Source: Prochlorococcus marinus str. MIT 0919
GTDB lineage: Bacteria; Cyanobacteriota; Cyanobacteriia; PCC-6307; Cyanobiaceae
Assembly (NCBI RefSeq): GCF_027359375.1
Contig: NZ_CP114779.1
Location: 1,302,001-1,366,000 of the forward strand
Length of the DNA stretch: 64,000 bases
Direction: 5' to 3'
Made by a program: the position numbers and the translations under genes. The notes under the pieces were generated by a model that was given only the letters and a program-made list of their open reading frames with translations, had not been told where the DNA came from and did no database searches. Shown one piece after another: positions 18,408-28,754 of this stretch (position 1 is its first letter; every line of letters starts with the position of its first letter).

Positions 18408-19376
18408 CTAGATAAAACCATCTCTTCTTGGCCTAATTGATGAGACACTATTGAACATAGCTGTAGATAAATAACGTTCACCAAAGCTAGGTAAGATAAC
18501 TACTAACCTCTTATTACGCATATCTTTGCGAGACCCAATTTGTAGAGCAGCTGCGACAGCTGCTCCACTACTTATGCCACTAAGTAGGCCTTCTTGACGA
18601 GCTAACTGTCGCCCAATTTCCATTGCATCATCATCATCAATTTTGATTACTTCATCGATTAGTGCAGTGTTTAAAACACGTGGGATAAAACCAGCACCAA
18701 TGCCCTGTATGTGATGCGGATTAGCGCATTGGCCTGATAGCACTGCACTTGCCGATGGCTCAACTGCATAAATCAACAAACTAGAGTTATGCTCCTTTAA
18801 AATTTTTGCACAACCAGTTATGGTTCCTCCAGTTCCAACACCTGCAATTAAACCATCAATGTGACCTTCGCAATCTTTCCATATTTCCTCAGCCGTTGTT
18901 TTCGCATGAATTTCTGGATTAGCAGGATTATCAAATTGCTGTAATAAGTATGCATTAGGCATGGAATTTACTATTTCCTTAGCAAGATCAATAGCGCCTT
19001 GTATCCCTTCTTTCCCAGGTGTTAGTTGTAGCTCGGCTCCATAAGCTCTTAGCATTGCTCTTCTTTCTGTGCTCATTGTGTCGGGCATTGTAAGAATTAA
19101 TCGATATCCTTTCGCTGCAGCAACCATTGCCAGTGCTATTCCAGTATTTCCACTAGTGGGTTCTACTAAGATTGTTTCTGAAGGCTTTATTGTTCCTTCT
19201 TCTTCGGCTGCTTGTACCATTGCGCCAGCTATCCGATCTTTTACTGACCCAGTAGGGTTGAAACTTTCTAGCTTTGCAAGCAATTCTGCTTTGCATCCAT
19301 ATTCTTTTGGTAATCGGTTTAGTCGCACTAGAGGCGTATTACCTACCAAAGTTGTTATGTCAGAGGCTATAGGCAT
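18408..19376 (-). CDS. cysK: Cysteine synthase (O-acetylserine sulfhydrylase)
   Basis: CysK makes cysteine from O-acetylserine and sulfide with pyridoxal phosphate. The PLP lysine is in [11 protein letters not shown] near residue 45. The substrate loop [11 protein letters not shown], the phosphate-binding [10 protein letters not shown] and the late GISSGAAV block are present. Length 322 residues is normal. It is the first gene of the leftward pair with the J-domain gene and divergent from the 87-residue gene. Confidence 0.95.
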   Translation of the reverse strand: MPIASDITTLVGNTPLVRLNRLPKEYGCKAELLAKLESFNPTGSVKDRIAGAMVQAAEEEGTIKPSETILVEPTSGNTGIALAMVAAAKGYRLILTMPDTMSTERRAMLRAYGAELQLTPGKEGIQGAIDLAKEIVNSMPNAYLLQQFDNPANPEIHAKTTAEEIWKDCEGHIDGLIAGVGTGGTITGCAKILKEHNSSLLIYAVEPSASAVLSGQCANPHHIQGIGAGFIPRVLNTALIDEVIKIDDDDAMEIGRQLARQEGLLSGISSGAAVAAALQIGSRKDMRNKRLVVILPSFGERYLSTAMFNSVSSIRPRRDGFI

Positions 19377-19484
19377 TATTTCTTTTGATAAGTTCGCGAA
19401 TAAAGATATTTAGTTAAGTACATGGATGAAATGTTTTCTTTTAAATCACAAAATCAATAAAATTGATGAATTCAGGAAATTTTT

Positions 19485-19748
19485 GTGTACGTAATTGAAC
19501 TTGCTCTTAAAATGAGCCCTTTCCCATTGGCTGTTCAGAGAAAAAATTTAGATGATGCGAAGTCTACTTATCATACTGTCAGAGAATCCTTGGAAAAAGG
19601 TCTTCCAAAGGTTTTAGAACTAAATTGTGAACAATTAAAAGATAAAAAAATAGCTGTTTTGACAAGCGAGCTTTTGTCAGTGCAAATTTATGAAAAAACT
19701 GGAGTTGGAGGAGGTATTAAACGTCCAGGATTTTCATTTGATGAATGA
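19485..19748 (+). CDS. Conserved small protein of unknown function
   Basis: An 87-residue protein starting with GTG ([20 protein letters not shown]). It has an early strand, a central helical stretch with [14 protein letters not shown] and a glycine-containing tail, [19 protein letters not shown]. The pattern looks ordered and cyanobacterial, but I do not recognise a family with known function. It overlaps the ABC ATPase start by 8 nt if that gene starts at 19741, so the two are probably translated together. Confidence 0.65.
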   Translation: MYVIELALKMSPFPLAVQRKNLDDAKSTYHTVRESLEKGLPKVLELNCEQLKDKKIAVLTSELLSVQIYEKTGVGGGIKRPGFSFDE

Positions 19749-20448
19749 GTTGATGAATTCAAAGCAGAGTGATAGTGAAGATTCTTTCCTTAATTCTCAT
19801 TGTTTGAACTTAGAAAAAATTTCTTTCAGCTGGGAAGTAGATAAGAAAATCTTAAATCAAATTAGTTTTGCTATACCCAGCCCAGGGTTATGGATGCTTG
19901 TTGGTAGGAATGGAAGTGGGAAAAGTACTTTATTTCGTCTTATTAGTGGATTGATTGAACCTGAAGAAGGTACTTTGCAATGTTCATATAAACCGGCATT
20001 AATGTTTCAGAACCCAGATCATCAATTGCTTTTGCCAAGTTGTGAAAGTGATTTGATGCTTAGTACGCCTGAGAATTATTCCAGGGCTGAGCGAAAGAAG
20101 GTTATTGACTTTGCCTTGCATCAAGTGGGTTTGCAGAGTTTTGCATCTAGACCAATTCATACCTTGAGTGGAGGACAGAAACAACGTCTTGCGCTTGCTG
20201 GTGCTTTGGTTAGCAACGCAAACTTGTTACTTCTTGATGAGCCAACAGCTTTGCTTGACCCAAGAAGTCAAAGATCCATCTTGAAAATAGTTCAAAGACT
20301 TTCTAAGCGGCCTGAAAATCCTATTGCTGCTCTATGGATTACACACCGAATCGAAGAACTTGAGTATTGTGATGGAGCGGCCATTATGAAAAATGGAAAA
20401 TTGGGACCTTGGCATAAAGGTCTTGAATTGATGCGCAAATTAAAATGA
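19741..20448 (+). CDS. ABC transporter ATP-binding protein (CbiO/ECF-like)
   Basis: A single ATPase domain: Walker [11 protein letters not shown]-loop [12 protein letters not shown], signature [15 protein letters not shown], Walker [13 protein letters not shown] and the H-loop ITHRIEE. The Q-loop form NPDHQ is common in energy-coupling-factor (cobalt/vitamin) ATPases, so an ECF-like transporter is the best guess. No membrane component is adjacent. I choose the ATG at 19741, since starting at 19690 would overlap the 87-residue gene by 59 nt. The tRNA-Asn lies 43 nt downstream. Confidence 0.88.
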   Translation: MNELMNSKQSDSEDSFLNSHCLNLEKISFSWEVDKKILNQISFAIPSPGLWMLVGRNGSGKSTLFRLISGLIEPEEGTLQCSYKPALMFQNPDHQLLLPSCESDLMLSTPENYSRAERKKVIDFALHQVGLQSFASRPIHTLSGGQKQRLALAGALVSNANLLLLDEPTALLDPRSQRSILKIVQRLSKRPENPIAALWITHRIEELEYCDGAAIMKNGKLGPWHKGLELMRKLK

Positions 20449-20491
20449 CTTGCCCTATGACCCTCATCAAGAGTAAGTTCTTTTAACTCTT

Positions 20492-20563
20492 TCCTCGGTA
20501 GCTCAGCGGTAGAGCGATCGGCTGTTAACCGATTGGTCGCAGGTTCGAATCCCGCCCGGGGAG
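20492..20563 (+). tRNA. tRNA-Asn (anticodon GTT)
   Basis: A cloverleaf can be drawn by hand. The acceptor arm TCCTCGG pairs with CCGGGGA (one G-T pair), followed by discriminator G. The D arm is GCTC/GAGC. The anticodon stem ATCGG/CCGAT encloses the loop CTGTTAA with anticodon GTT. The T arm contains TTCGAAT with one A-C mismatch in its stem. CCA is not encoded. The 3' side is followed by T-rich DNA and a nested inverted repeat. Confidence 0.96.
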
Positions 20564-20576
20564 TTTTATTTATATC

Positions 20577-20637
20577 TCTGAAACCTACTGATATATAAGG
20601 GGGTGTTATTTTCAGTGGATATATCTGAGATTTCAGA
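20577..20637. repeat. Nested inverted repeat downstream of tRNA-Asn
   Basis: The outer arms TCTGAAA (20577-20583) and TTTCAGA (20631-20637) are perfect complements. Inside, CTACTGA (20585-20591) and TCAGTGG (20612-20618) pair with one G-T. Together they can form one long interrupted hairpin with a G-rich apical loop. It may be the tRNA 3' processing/termination region or part of a small RNA. The surrounding 20564-20738 has no gene I can support. Confidence 0.5.
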
Positions 20638-20738
20638 AAAAGTTTCATAACTCAGCAGCCGTCTTCAGGGTAGGTTTGATTGCATAGTCTTGAAAGGGAG
20701 GTTTGTAAGGTGTAATTCATTAAAAAAGGGGACATTTT

Positions 20739-21056
20739 CTAAGTAGGGGGGTAAACACCTCCTCCATTACCAGTGCTTTGCTTAGTGGGATGTACACCAC
20801 TGGATACTCCTACCAAGCAGTGACCTGAGTTATTTCTTGGACTTTTATTTAAATCTCTAACAGTTTTTGTGCTAAATTGGAAGAAATTATAAAAAGCCAT
20901 ATTGGCCTTGTCTCTTATTTTTCCTTGAAAACTATTGCGAGCCAATAGATTTAAGCGATTTATAGCTTTTGTTAGTGGTTTCTTGAATTCTGCAATAAAA
21001 AGGAAATCTTGAGAGAATCGAACAACTTCGAGCTTGCGAATTTTCGCTAAGTTCAT
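20739..21056 (-). CDS. Possible small protein divergent from rpaA, unknown function
   Basis: An uninterrupted 105-codon ATG-TAG frame with A/T-biased third positions like genuine genes nearby. A purine-rich GAAAGAA stands just before the ATG. The N-terminal two thirds are basic and helix-like; the tail is rich in Gly, Ser, Thr and Pro and ends GGGVYPPT. I recognise no family. If real, its ATG lies only 23 nt from the rpaA ATG, so the rpaA promoter would be inside it. If not real, 20564-21079 is a long non-coding leader region for rpaA. Confidence 0.45.
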   Translation of the reverse strand: MNLAKIRKLEVVRFSQDFLFIAEFKKPLTKAINRLNLLARNSFQGKIRDKANMAFYNFFQFSTKTVRDLNKSPRNNSGHCLVGVSSGVHPTKQSTGNGGGVYPPT

Positions 21057-21079
21057 ATTTTCTTTCAGAGCTCTGTCTA

Positions 21080-21871
21080 ATGAAGCCTTGCATTTTGCTA
21101 ATTGAAGATGACAAGGATATGAGGGAACTTGTTGCTGGTCATTTGGAACATAGTGGGTTTGATGTTCAAAGAGCAGAGGATGGTATCAAAGGTCAAGCCC
21201 TTGCACTTCAATACATTCCAGATTTGATTCTTTTGGATTTAATGCTTCCAAAGGTAGATGGATTGACCTTATGCCAACGTCTTCGAAGAGATGAACGAAC
21301 TGCAGGGATACCAATTCTTATGCTTACAGCATTAGGAGCGACTAAGGATAAAGTTACTGGTTTCAATTCAGGAGCCGATGATTACCTTACAAAACCATTT
21401 GATTTGGAAGAACTTTTGGTCAGAGTGAGATCCTTGCTCAGAAGAACTAATCGAGCTCCTTTGGGTAGCGGAAGTCATCAGGAGATTCTTAATTTTGGTC
21501 CTTTGACCTTAGTTCCTGAGAGATTTGAAGTTATTTGGTTTGATAACCCGGTTCGACTAACACATCTAGAATTTGAACTTCTGCATTGTTTGCTTCAAAG
21601 ACATGGGCAGACAGTAGCCCCTTCTTTAATTCTTAAAGAGGTATGGGGTTACGAACCTGATGATGACATTGAGACTATAAGGGTTCATGTTCGTCATTTG
21701 AGAACAAAACTTGAGCCAGAGCCAAGAAAGCCACGCTTTATAAAAACTGTTTATGGAGCTGGATATTGTCTTGAGCTGCCTACGGGGGAAGCTATCAAGG
21801 AGTTCAAAGATATCTTGGTGAAATCACGTCAAAATAATGATATTGCATTGCCAGAAAAGCAGTCACACTAA
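21080..21871 (+). CDS. rpaA: Response regulator RpaA (OmpR family)
   Basis: RpaA is the circadian output regulator of cyanobacteria, phosphorylated by SasA. The receiver domain (residues 1-125) has the acidic pair EDD, phospho-acceptor D in [13 protein letters not shown], and K in DDYLTKPFD. The DNA-binding winged helix (about 145-235) reads [20 protein letters not shown], then [27 protein letters not shown]. The stretches [10 protein letters not shown] and [16 protein letters not shown] separate RpaA from RpaB and PhoB. It is preceded by a divergent possible small gene and followed by convergent holB. Confidence 0.92.
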   Translation: MKPCILLIEDDKDMRELVAGHLEHSGFDVQRAEDGIKGQALALQYIPDLILLDLMLPKVDGLTLCQRLRRDERTAGIPILMLTALGATKDKVTGFNSGADDYLTKPFDLEELLVRVRSLLRRTNRAPLGSGSHQEILNFGPLTLVPERFEVIWFDNPVRLTHLEFELLHCLLQRHGQTVAPSLILKEVWGYEPDDDIETIRVHVRHLRTKLEPEPRKPRFIKTVYGAGYCLELPTGEAIKEFKDILVKSRQNNDIALPEKQSH

Positions 21872-21880
21872 TTATTGCGG

Positions 21881-22885
21881 TTAACGATTATGTTGTTGTT
21901 TTGTTAATTCTATTAATGCTACTTCCCAGGCAATTCTTGGTTGTATGGATGTAGTTAGACTATAACGTAGCGCATCTAGTCTCTTGACAATATAAAAATT
22001 TGTTTCCTGACTCCAAAAATACTGTTGTAGGAAATTTGTTAACCATATTTGTTGATCTATCTTGAGATTTTCTGCAATCTCTTTTGCAATATTTAAAGCT
22101 TCCAAATAATTAACTGGTAAAGCTTTTAAATCATCTAGAATTTTACATGGTACTTCTAGAAAGTTATCAATATTAATTCTCAACAACTCTGGGGAACCGT
22201 TCGATAGATTGATTAAATATATTTTATTATCATTTATATATGAGCTGCTTAATTCTTTGCTATTACTTGCAAAATATTTACTCATTAAATCAATATTTAA
22301 AGGTTTAAAAGGTATTTTTTGGCATCTAGATTTAATTGTGCTTATTAATTTCTCTGGCCTGCTAGATATTAAAATGAATATCACATTTTTAGAGTCCTCA
22401 AGTGCTTTAAGCAATGCATTCGATGCAGGTTCATTCATTAGTTCTGAATCTTCAATTACCACCATTGATAATTTACTTTCTATAGTTTGATTACCTATAA
22501 CATTCTTTATATTTCGAACTTGATCTAATCTAATTTGGCATTTTGAAGAAAAGCTAATATCTTTTTCTTTCGCTGCTTTTTGTGTAATTAACTTTCCCTG
22601 ATAAGTATAAGTAGGTTCAACCCAGAGCATGTCTGGATGATTCAAACTTTCTAGTCTTTTTCGTATATTTGGTTCGTAACAGTCTTTTGTTAGAATACCT
22701 TCAAGAAATCGAAGTGCAACTTCTTTTTGTCCAACTCCTTTGGGGCCAGAGAAAATATAAGCCGGAGCAACTTTGTTTGATATCAGTATTTCTGTTAAGA
22801 TATTAATTGCAATTGGTTGATAATATACTTCTTCAAATAAAGAATTATCAGTAAGTATTTTACGCATTAATTTTTCTTTTTGCAT
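21881..22885 (-). CDS. holB: DNA polymerase III delta' subunit
   Basis: An AAA+ clamp-loader subunit. The nucleotide-binding-like motif [16 protein letters not shown] lies near residue 45, followed by [23 protein letters not shown] (Walker B region) and [22 protein letters not shown] (sensor 1 and SRC motif). Delta' is usually catalytically inactive. The start overlaps tmk by 19 nt; an in-frame ATG at 22867 would instead overlap the tmk stop by one base (TAATG) and is equally plausible. It is the last gene of the ATPase-tmk-holB operon. Confidence 0.9.
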   Translation of the reverse strand: MQKEKLMRKILTDNSLFEEVYYQPIAINILTEILISNKVAPAYIFSGPKGVGQKEVALRFLEGILTKDCYEPNIRKRLESLNHPDMLWVEPTYTYQGKLITQKAAKEKDISFSSKCQIRLDQVRNIKNVIGNQTIESKLSMVVIEDSELMNEPASNALLKALEDSKNVIFILISSRPEKLISTIKSRCQKIPFKPLNIDLMSKYFASNSKELSSSYINDNKIYLINLSNGSPELLRINIDNFLEVPCKILDDLKALPVNYLEALNIAKEIAENLKIDQQIWLTNFLQQYFWSQETNFYIVKRLDALRYSLTTSIQPRIAWEVALIELTKQQHNR

Positions 22886-23511
22886 ACAAAAAAAGCTTTT
22901 AATTGATGTTGAATTTCCTTAGTAACTAATGTTTCCTCTTGATCAGCTTGAATTGTTATCCAATTAGGAGCTTGAGAAATAATGGCGAATCCTTTTGAGA
23001 CTTTCTTTAAGAAATCTGCACCTGCAGATTCAATACGATCGTTTTTCATTTCTGCTCTTCTTTGAATACTGTTGTCTACAGATAGCTTTAACAATACAGT
23101 TAGGTCTGGTTTTACATCTTGAGTAGCTATTCTCTCCAACGTATTAATAATATCAATATTTAGACCTCGCCCATAACCTTGGTAAGCAAGTGTTGATGCT
23201 GCAAATCTATCGCTAATTACCCAATCACCCTTATCAAGTTTTGGCTGAATAAATTGACTTATATGTTGTGCTCTATCTGCTGCATATAGTAAAAGTTCGG
23301 TTAGCGCTTCTGGAGATTCAAAACTAGAAGTATTTAATAATAAACTTCTTAACTTTTCACCTAAAAGGGTTCCTCCAGGCTCACGAGTCATATGTAAAAG
23401 AGCATTTTTAGGCATTAACCCACTTTTGGGTAGCCATTTATAGATGTGGTTCATTTGAGTAGTTTTTCCGCACCCGTCTATACCTTCAAAGACTAGAAAA
23501 CGTCCTGTCAT
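22867..23511 (-). CDS. tmk: Thymidylate kinase
   Basis: Tmk phosphorylates dTMP to dTDP. The P-loop [12 protein letters not shown] is at residue 8, the [14 protein letters not shown] dTMP-binding motif follows, and [17 protein letters not shown] is the DR(Y/F) motif. Length 214 is normal. It overlaps the upstream P-type ATPase gene by 4 nt (ATGA) and the downstream holB, so the three are translationally coupled. tmk-holB is a widespread bacterial gene pair. Confidence 0.95.
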   Translation of the reverse strand: MTGRFLVFEGIDGCGKTTQMNHIYKWLPKSGLMPKNALLHMTREPGGTLLGEKLRSLLLNTSSFESPEALTELLLYAADRAQHISQFIQPKLDKGDWVISDRFAASTLAYQGYGRGLNIDIINTLERIATQDVKPDLTVLLKLSVDNSIQRRAEMKNDRIESAGADFLKKVSKGFAIISQAPNWITIQADQEETLVTKEIQHQLKAFFVCKKKN

Positions 23512-25841
23512 GAGCTCTTTAGAGTTAAGGCATTGATAACAACACTTATAGAACTTAATGCCATTAACAAAGCTGCAATTGGTGGAGATAGAAGTATGCC
23601 AAAAGAAGGTAAAAGTATCCCTGCTGCAACTGGTAAAGCAATGGTGTTATATGAGAAGGCCCAAAAGAGATTCTGCTTCACTTTCTTAATAGTTTTGTCT
23701 GCTAAAAGAATTGCATTTGGCAAGCTTTCTAGTCGATCACCCATTAGTACGAGGTCTGCAGAATCTTGTGCTATTTGTGTTCCAGTCCCTATTGCCACCC
23801 CCAGATTGGCACCAGCGAGTGCTGGCGCATCATTTATTCCGTCTCCAACCATTGCTACAGGACCAACTTTTTTCAATTGTTCTAGATATTTTAGCTTTTC
23901 CTCAGGTAAAAGTTCCCATCCTAATTGATTTTCTTTGAACCCAAGTTGACCTCCTAACCTCAATACTGATTGTCTTCTATCACCACTTAAAATATGTAAA
24001 TTTATTCCTTTAATACGTAATTTTTGTAACGCCATATGAGCATCTTCTCTAATTTGATCATCAATTATTATTAGCCCAAGTAATTGATTCTCTACTGATA
24101 CTCCAACCAGAGATTTTGCATGATAATTTGATTTTTTTAATTGCAGGTTAACATCAATATTAATTTCAGTTCCTTCATTCTGAAGCCATTCAATTTTCCC
24201 CACTCTAACTGTTCCTTTAATACCATTTAACTCTCCTGACATTCCTTTACCTGGGAAGGTAATAACTTGAGAACTTGAAAGCAAAGAAATCTCATTGATT
24301 TCTGCTTCATGCAATATTGCATGCGCTATAGGGTGTCTACTTTTATCTTCTAAACTAGCTGCAATTTGAATTAATTTGTTTTTATTCTGAGAGCCTAATA
24401 TACCAATAACTTGAGGTTTACCGATAGTAAGAGTTCCAGTTTTATCAAATATCATTTCTTTGATCAAAGCAGCTTTTTCAATAACATCTCCACCTTTAAA
24501 CAGCCATCCTTTTTTGGCAGCTTTTCCTGAAGCAACAGTAATAACTGTTGGAGTTGCTAGACCTAGTGCGCAAGGACATGCAATCACTAATACTGCTATC
24601 GAGAGTTGTACAGCAAGCCCTAGGGAAGTTTGCGCATTTGTGCTAAAAGATGTGTTCAGGGAATGTTCATGCATATGCATTAACCCTTGACCAGAAACTT
24701 TTAGAACATCAGGCCATATAACAGTACCGATTTTCCACCAAAAGAAAAAAGTGAAAATCGCCAGTCCTACAACGCCAAAACAAAACTTTCCAGCAACTTG
24801 ATCTGCAAGTCGTTGTATTGGAGCTTTTCGAGCCTGAGCCTTCTCAACTAATCCAATAATTCTTGCTAATGCAGTATCATTCCCAATTCTTTGAACTTTA
24901 AGTATTAAGGTTCCTTCTAAGTTAAGCGAGCCAGAACATAGCTCTGTTCCAGGAGCAGCTTCTATTGGTAGTGATTCGCCTGTAATACTCGAAACATCTA
25001 CAGCAGAATTGCCTGAGATAACAATGCCATCAATGGGGATACGATCACCAGCTAAAAGTTGAATTTGTTCACCTGGTTTTAGGGCTCCAACCCGTACTTC
25101 CTTAATCACATTTTCGTTATTAATAAGACTTGCTGTTTCTGGTTGCAATTTTGCTAATTCTTTCAAAGCTTGCCCAGTTTGTATTCGGGCTCTTTCTTCT
25201 AGAAACCTCCCTAAAAGAACAAAACCAAGAAGCATTACTGGTTCGTTAAAAAAACATGGCCAGCCAACTTGAGGCCAAATTAATGAGCTAAGGCTGCTTA
25301 GATATGCGCTAGATACTCCTATACCAACCAGTGTGTCCATATTTGGTGTCAAATATCTAGCTGCTCGCAAACCACTTTTTAATATGGTTAACCCTGGACC
25401 AAATAAAGCAAAAGTTGCAAGGCTTGCGTGGAAAGATAAATTTCCAATCAATGGGATTTGAAGGGTTTCTGCTTCAGTGAGATGACCTAATACTGAAAGA
25501 ATTAGCAGGAATAATGCAATCATCAATTGTTTCCATTTCTGCCAAAGCTTTTTCTGTTGATTAATTGCAGCTAAGGCAGGTTCTCGAGCTTCGCTCGAAA
25601 AGAGTCTTTTCCTCGCTTGGAAACCTCTCCTGGATAGTGCATCAATAATTCCCTGAATATCACTTGATTCGTCTTGCAGCTCTATTAATGCAGTTCTTTC
25701 AACCAAATTTACATGCGCACTAACAACGCTGCTTTCACTTAGAAGAGTTTTTTCTACTGATTGAACACAACCACCACATTTCATTCCTTCTACGTCTAAT
25801 AAAACGGATTGCAGCGGATTTTTACTGTTTCTAATGATCAA
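23508..25841 (-). CDS. Heavy-metal P1B-type ATPase, copper transporter
   Basis: An N-terminal HMA domain holds CGGC (C22, C25) for metal binding. Membrane helices follow from about residue 105. TGES in the actuator domain, the CPC ion-binding motif in [13 protein letters not shown], the phosphorylation loop DKTGTLT, the HP motif RHPIAHA and [10 protein letters not shown] are all present, the pattern of Cu(I) pumps such as CtaA/PacS, which supply copper to plastocyanin and oxidase. Which of the two is not readable. A His-containing loop (HMHEHS) lies between helices. It leads tmk and holB. Confidence 0.93.
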   Translation of the reverse strand: MIIRNSKNPLQSVLLDVEGMKCGGCVQSVEKTLLSESSVVSAHVNLVERTALIELQDESSDIQGIIDALSRRGFQARKRLFSSEAREPALAAINQQKKLWQKWKQLMIALFLLILSVLGHLTEAETLQIPLIGNLSFHASLATFALFGPGLTILKSGLRAARYLTPNMDTLVGIGVSSAYLSSLSSLIWPQVGWPCFFNEPVMLLGFVLLGRFLEERARIQTGQALKELAKLQPETASLINNENVIKEVRVGALKPGEQIQLLAGDRIPIDGIVISGNSAVDVSSITGESLPIEAAPGTELCSGSLNLEGTLILKVQRIGNDTALARIIGLVEKAQARKAPIQRLADQVAGKFCFGVVGLAIFTFFFWWKIGTVIWPDVLKVSGQGLMHMHEHSLNTSFSTNAQTSLGLAVQLSIAVLVIACPCALGLATPTVITVASGKAAKKGWLFKGGDVIEKAALIKEMIFDKTGTLTIGKPQVIGILGSQNKNKLIQIAASLEDKSRHPIAHAILHEAEINEISLLSSSQVITFPGKGMSGELNGIKGTVRVGKIEWLQNEGTEINIDVNLQLKKSNYHAKSLVGVSVENQLLGLIIIDDQIREDAHMALQKLRIKGINLHILSGDRRQSVLRLGGQLGFKENQLGWELLPEEKLKYLEQLKKVGPVAMVGDGINDAPALAGANLGVAIGTGTQIAQDSADLVLMGDRLESLPNAILLADKTIKKVKQNLFWAFSYNTIALPVAAGILLPSFGILLSPPIAALLMALSSISVVINALTLKSS

Positions 25842-25987
25842 GGAGGTTTTGAAGACTTCTCTAAGCTAAACCGTAGAAATATCTTAAAGCTATAAATTTT
25901 TCTGTTTTAAAAAAAAATAATTTAGATGATTTTTATGAGCAATCTTGAATCTGTGGAGGGATGATAGTAGAACATTTTTAATTAACC

Positions 25988-26509
25988 GTGCCCAGAAGTA
26001 ATAACAAAGACAATTTCCTGGATAAAGCTTTCACAGTAATTGCTGAAGGGATTGTTAAGATGATGCCAATTGCTGCAAAAGAGAAGCAGGCATACATTTA
26101 TTACAGAGAGGGCTTTGCAGCTCAGAATAATGGCGATTATTCAGAAGCACTTGAGAATTATGAGGAGAGCCTGAAGCTAGAAGAAAATGCCGTTGATAGA
26201 GGAGAGACTCTTAAAAATATGGCAATTATATATATGAGTAATGGAGATGAAGAGCGCGCTTTAGAAACCTATGTTAAAGCTCTTGATGAGAACCCGAAGC
26301 AACCTTCTTGTTTGAAAAATATGGGATTAATTTATGAAAAGCGAGGAAGGTTGGCTCAACAAAAAGGAAAGCAAGATGAAAGTGACATATGGTTTGATAA
26401 AGCGGCAGAAGTTTGGACTAAAGCAGTCAGACTTTATCCAGGAGGTTATTTAGATATAGAAAATTGGCTTAAAACAACTGGCAGGAGTAAAATAGATGTG
26501 TACTTATAA
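25988..26509 (+). CDS. ycf3: Photosystem I assembly protein Ycf3
   Basis: Ycf3 is a peripheral thylakoid protein required to assemble photosystem I. It has three TPR units: [48 protein letters not shown], and [15 protein letters not shown]. The opening, [18 protein letters not shown], and length (173) are typical. The start is GTG at 25988. It stands alone between the divergent ATPase operon (146 bp spacer, AT-rich) and convergent radA (10 nt gap). Confidence 0.96.
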   Translation: MPRSNNKDNFLDKAFTVIAEGIVKMMPIAAKEKQAYIYYREGFAAQNNGDYSEALENYEESLKLEENAVDRGETLKNMAIIYMSNGDEERALETYVKALDENPKQPSCLKNMGLIYEKRGRLAQQKGKQDESDIWFDKAAEVWTKAVRLYPGGYLDIENWLKTTGRSKIDVYL

Positions 26510-26519
26510 ATGGAAGATA

Positions 26520-27893
26520 CTAGTCTTTTAAGTCAAAAGTAATTGTTATAGCTTCGTTTATTGTTGATGCTTCAAATACTTCAATATTTATCTCACTATC
26601 ATTAACTATTCTTTTTGATTTAGGAATTATAGCGTGTTTGAATCCTAATTTTTCGGCTTCTTTTAACCTTAGTGGCATTTGACTGACACTACGAATTTGA
26701 CCTCCAAGACCTATTTCTCCAAGCATTATTGTATTTTTTGGTATTTTAATGTTTTTGTAACTTGATATTATTGCAGCTGCAATCCCAAGGTCTGCTGCAG
26801 GTTCTTCTACTTCTAAACCTCCTGCTACAGCTAAATAACAATCAAAACGCGATAAAGCAAAATTCATATGTTTTTCTATTACTGCAAGAATTTGGTGCAA
26901 TCGGTTGTTACCAATTCCAGTAGCAGTCCTTCTAGGGGACGCATAGGTTGTTTGATTGATTAAAGCTTGTATGTCTATTGCAAGCGGTCTTGTGCCCTCA
27001 CAGGCCACAATAGTGGCGACTCCAGAGGCTTCTTCTGCACTAAGAAATAATTCGCTTGGATTTGTTACTTCTATTAGACCTGTGCCTTGCATCTCGAAGA
27101 CTCCAAGTTCATTAGTTGCCCCAAACCGGTTTTTTACAGCTCTTAATAGCCTATGACTTGCAAAACGATCACCTTCAAAGGTTAAAACTGTATCCACAAG
27201 GTGCTCCAGGACTTTTGGTCCTGCAAGCATTCCTTCTTTGGTTACATGACCAACAATTAAAAGGGTCATATTTTTTCTTTTTGCAAGTGTTTGTAAGGCT
27301 GCAGCACATTCACGGACTTGAGTAATGGAACCTGGTGTACTTGAAATAGTTTCATCATGCAAAGCTTGAATACTATCGATAATTGCTACTGAAGGGCTGA
27401 AGCTTTCTAGTTCTTGGAGTATTAACTCAAGATTAGTTTCAGAAAGAATATGCAGATTAGAATCGTCTTTTTTTAATCGATTCCATCGAAGCTGTACTTG
27501 ACTTGCAGATTCTTCAGCACTTACATAAAGCGCACTACTTTTTTGGGCGATTTCTGTTGCTGTTTGTAAAAGCAATGTGCTTTTCCCAATCCCTGGATCT
27601 CCTCCAATTAGAACAAGAGATCCAGGTACTAACCCTCCTCCTAATACGCGGTCAAATTCGATATAACCACTAGCAATTCTTGTGACAGCACTTTTCTTGA
27701 TTGTTGAAATTTTTTCAGACCTCTTGCTATGACTAGCTTTCTTATGAGCAGTAAATTGATTTCTAGCTTTCGATGAAGAAATTACTTCTTCAATAATTGA
27801 ATTCCATTCACCGCAATTGGGGCATCTTCCAAAGAATTGCGGCGTATTTACACCGCATGCCTGACAGATATAAAAAGTACTAGTTCGTTTCAC
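26520..27893 (-). CDS. radA: DNA repair protein RadA
   Basis: RadA is a RecA-like helicase that processes recombination intermediates. It begins with a four-cysteine zinc finger (CQACG...CPNCGEWN). The Walker A loop is GGDPGIGKSTLL, the RadA-specific motif KNRFG is present (LRAVKNRFGATNE), and the C-terminal Lon-like domain has GGLEVEEPAADLGIAAAI and MLGEIGLGGQIRSV. Length 457 is normal. It is divergent from rpaB across about 107 bp that must hold both promoters. Confidence 0.95.
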   Translation of the reverse strand: MKRTSTFYICQACGVNTPQFFGRCPNCGEWNSIIEEVISSSKARNQFTAHKKASHSKRSEKISTIKKSAVTRIASGYIEFDRVLGGGLVPGSLVLIGGDPGIGKSTLLLQTATEIAQKSSALYVSAEESASQVQLRWNRLKKDDSNLHILSETNLELILQELESFSPSVAIIDSIQALHDETISSTPGSITQVRECAAALQTLAKRKNMTLLIVGHVTKEGMLAGPKVLEHLVDTVLTFEGDRFASHRLLRAVKNRFGATNELGVFEMQGTGLIEVTNPSELFLSAEEASGVATIVACEGTRPLAIDIQALINQTTYASPRRTATGIGNNRLHQILAVIEKHMNFALSRFDCYLAVAGGLEVEEPAADLGIAAAIISSYKNIKIPKNTIMLGEIGLGGQIRSVSQMPLRLKEAEKLGFKHAIIPKSKRIVNDSEINIEVFEASTINEAITITFDLKD

Positions 27894-28000
27894 GAAGTTG
27901 TGTAAAGAAAGTTGCGTGTAGTTGAATAAGGTTGACTTTTAGACTCTTTTTTAAGGTTTGTCTAAGATCGATTCCTTTAGCCGTATAAGCCAAAGATCAA

Positions 28001-28747
28001 ATGACGGCAACAAGTCAATCTAAAGAAATCATTCTCGTGGCCGACGATGAGGCGAGTATCCGGAGGATTCTGGAGACACGCTTATCGATGATCGGTTATC
28101 AAGTTGTAACAGCATCGAATGGGAATGAGGCTCTTGAGAAATTTCGAAATCTGGAACCAGATTTGGTTGTTCTTGATGTAATGATGCCAAAGCTTGATGG
28201 TTATGGTGTTATTCAAGAATTACGCAAAGAATCTGATGTCCCAATAGTTATGCTTACTGCATTAGGTGATGTTGCTGACAGAATCACTGGGCTTGAGTTA
28301 GGAGCCGATGATTATGTGATTAAGCCTTTTAGCCCAAAGGAATTAGAAGCTCGTATTAGATGCGTATTGCGAAGGATTGAGAAAGAACATATAGCAGGAT
28401 TACCTAATTCTGGAGTTATCCAAGTTGCTGCATTTAGAATAGACACTAATAAGAGAAAGGTTTTTAGAGGAGATGAGCGAATAAGATTGACTGGAATGGA
28501 GTTCAGTTTGCTGGAACTTTTAGTTAGTCGTTCTGGAGAACCTTTCAGTAGGGGGGAAATCCTTAAAGAGGTTTGGGGATATACACCTGAGAGACATGTG
28601 GATACTCGAGTTGTAGATGTTCATATTTCTCGGTTGAGATCAAAATTGGAAGATGACCCTGCCAATCCTGAGTTAATTCTTACAGCTAGGGGAACGGGTT
28701 ATTTGTTCCAGAGAATTGTTGACCCAATGTCAGCTGATAAAGCTTAA
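28001..28747 (+). CDS. rpaB: Response regulator RpaB (OmpR family, Ycf27)
   Basis: RpaB is an essential cyanobacterial regulator that controls high-light and photosystem genes through HLR1 sites. The receiver domain shows ADDEASIRRILETRLSMIGY, phospho-acceptor D in LVVLDVMMPKLDGYGV, and K in DDYVIKPFSPKE. The winged helix shows LTGMEFSLLELLVSRSGEPFSR, then EVWGYTPERHVDTRVVDVHISRLRSKLE, which is diagnostic. plsX begins only a few bases after its stop, so rpaB probably heads the lipid operon. Confidence 0.95.
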   Translation: MTATSQSKEIILVADDEASIRRILETRLSMIGYQVVTASNGNEALEKFRNLEPDLVVLDVMMPKLDGYGVIQELRKESDVPIVMLTALGDVADRITGLELGADDYVIKPFSPKELEARIRCVLRRIEKEHIAGLPNSGVIQVAAFRIDTNKRKVFRGDERIRLTGMEFSLLELLVSRSGEPFSRGEILKEVWGYTPERHVDTRVVDVHISRLRSKLEDDPANPELILTARGTGYLFQRIVDPMSADKA

Positions 28748-28754
28748 TAATTCT

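Noticed and set aside
20469-20491. AAGAGT/ACTCTT inverted repeat before tRNA-Asn
   Set aside because: Only six base pairs with an 11 nt loop and no T run after it; too weak to call a terminator for the ABC gene.
20292-20648. 118-codon minus-strand frame
   Set aside because: It runs antisense through the end of the ABC ATPase gene and the whole tRNA-Asn, so it cannot be a normal gene. Its 'RAGFEPATNRLT' stretch is the classic spurious translation of a tRNA.
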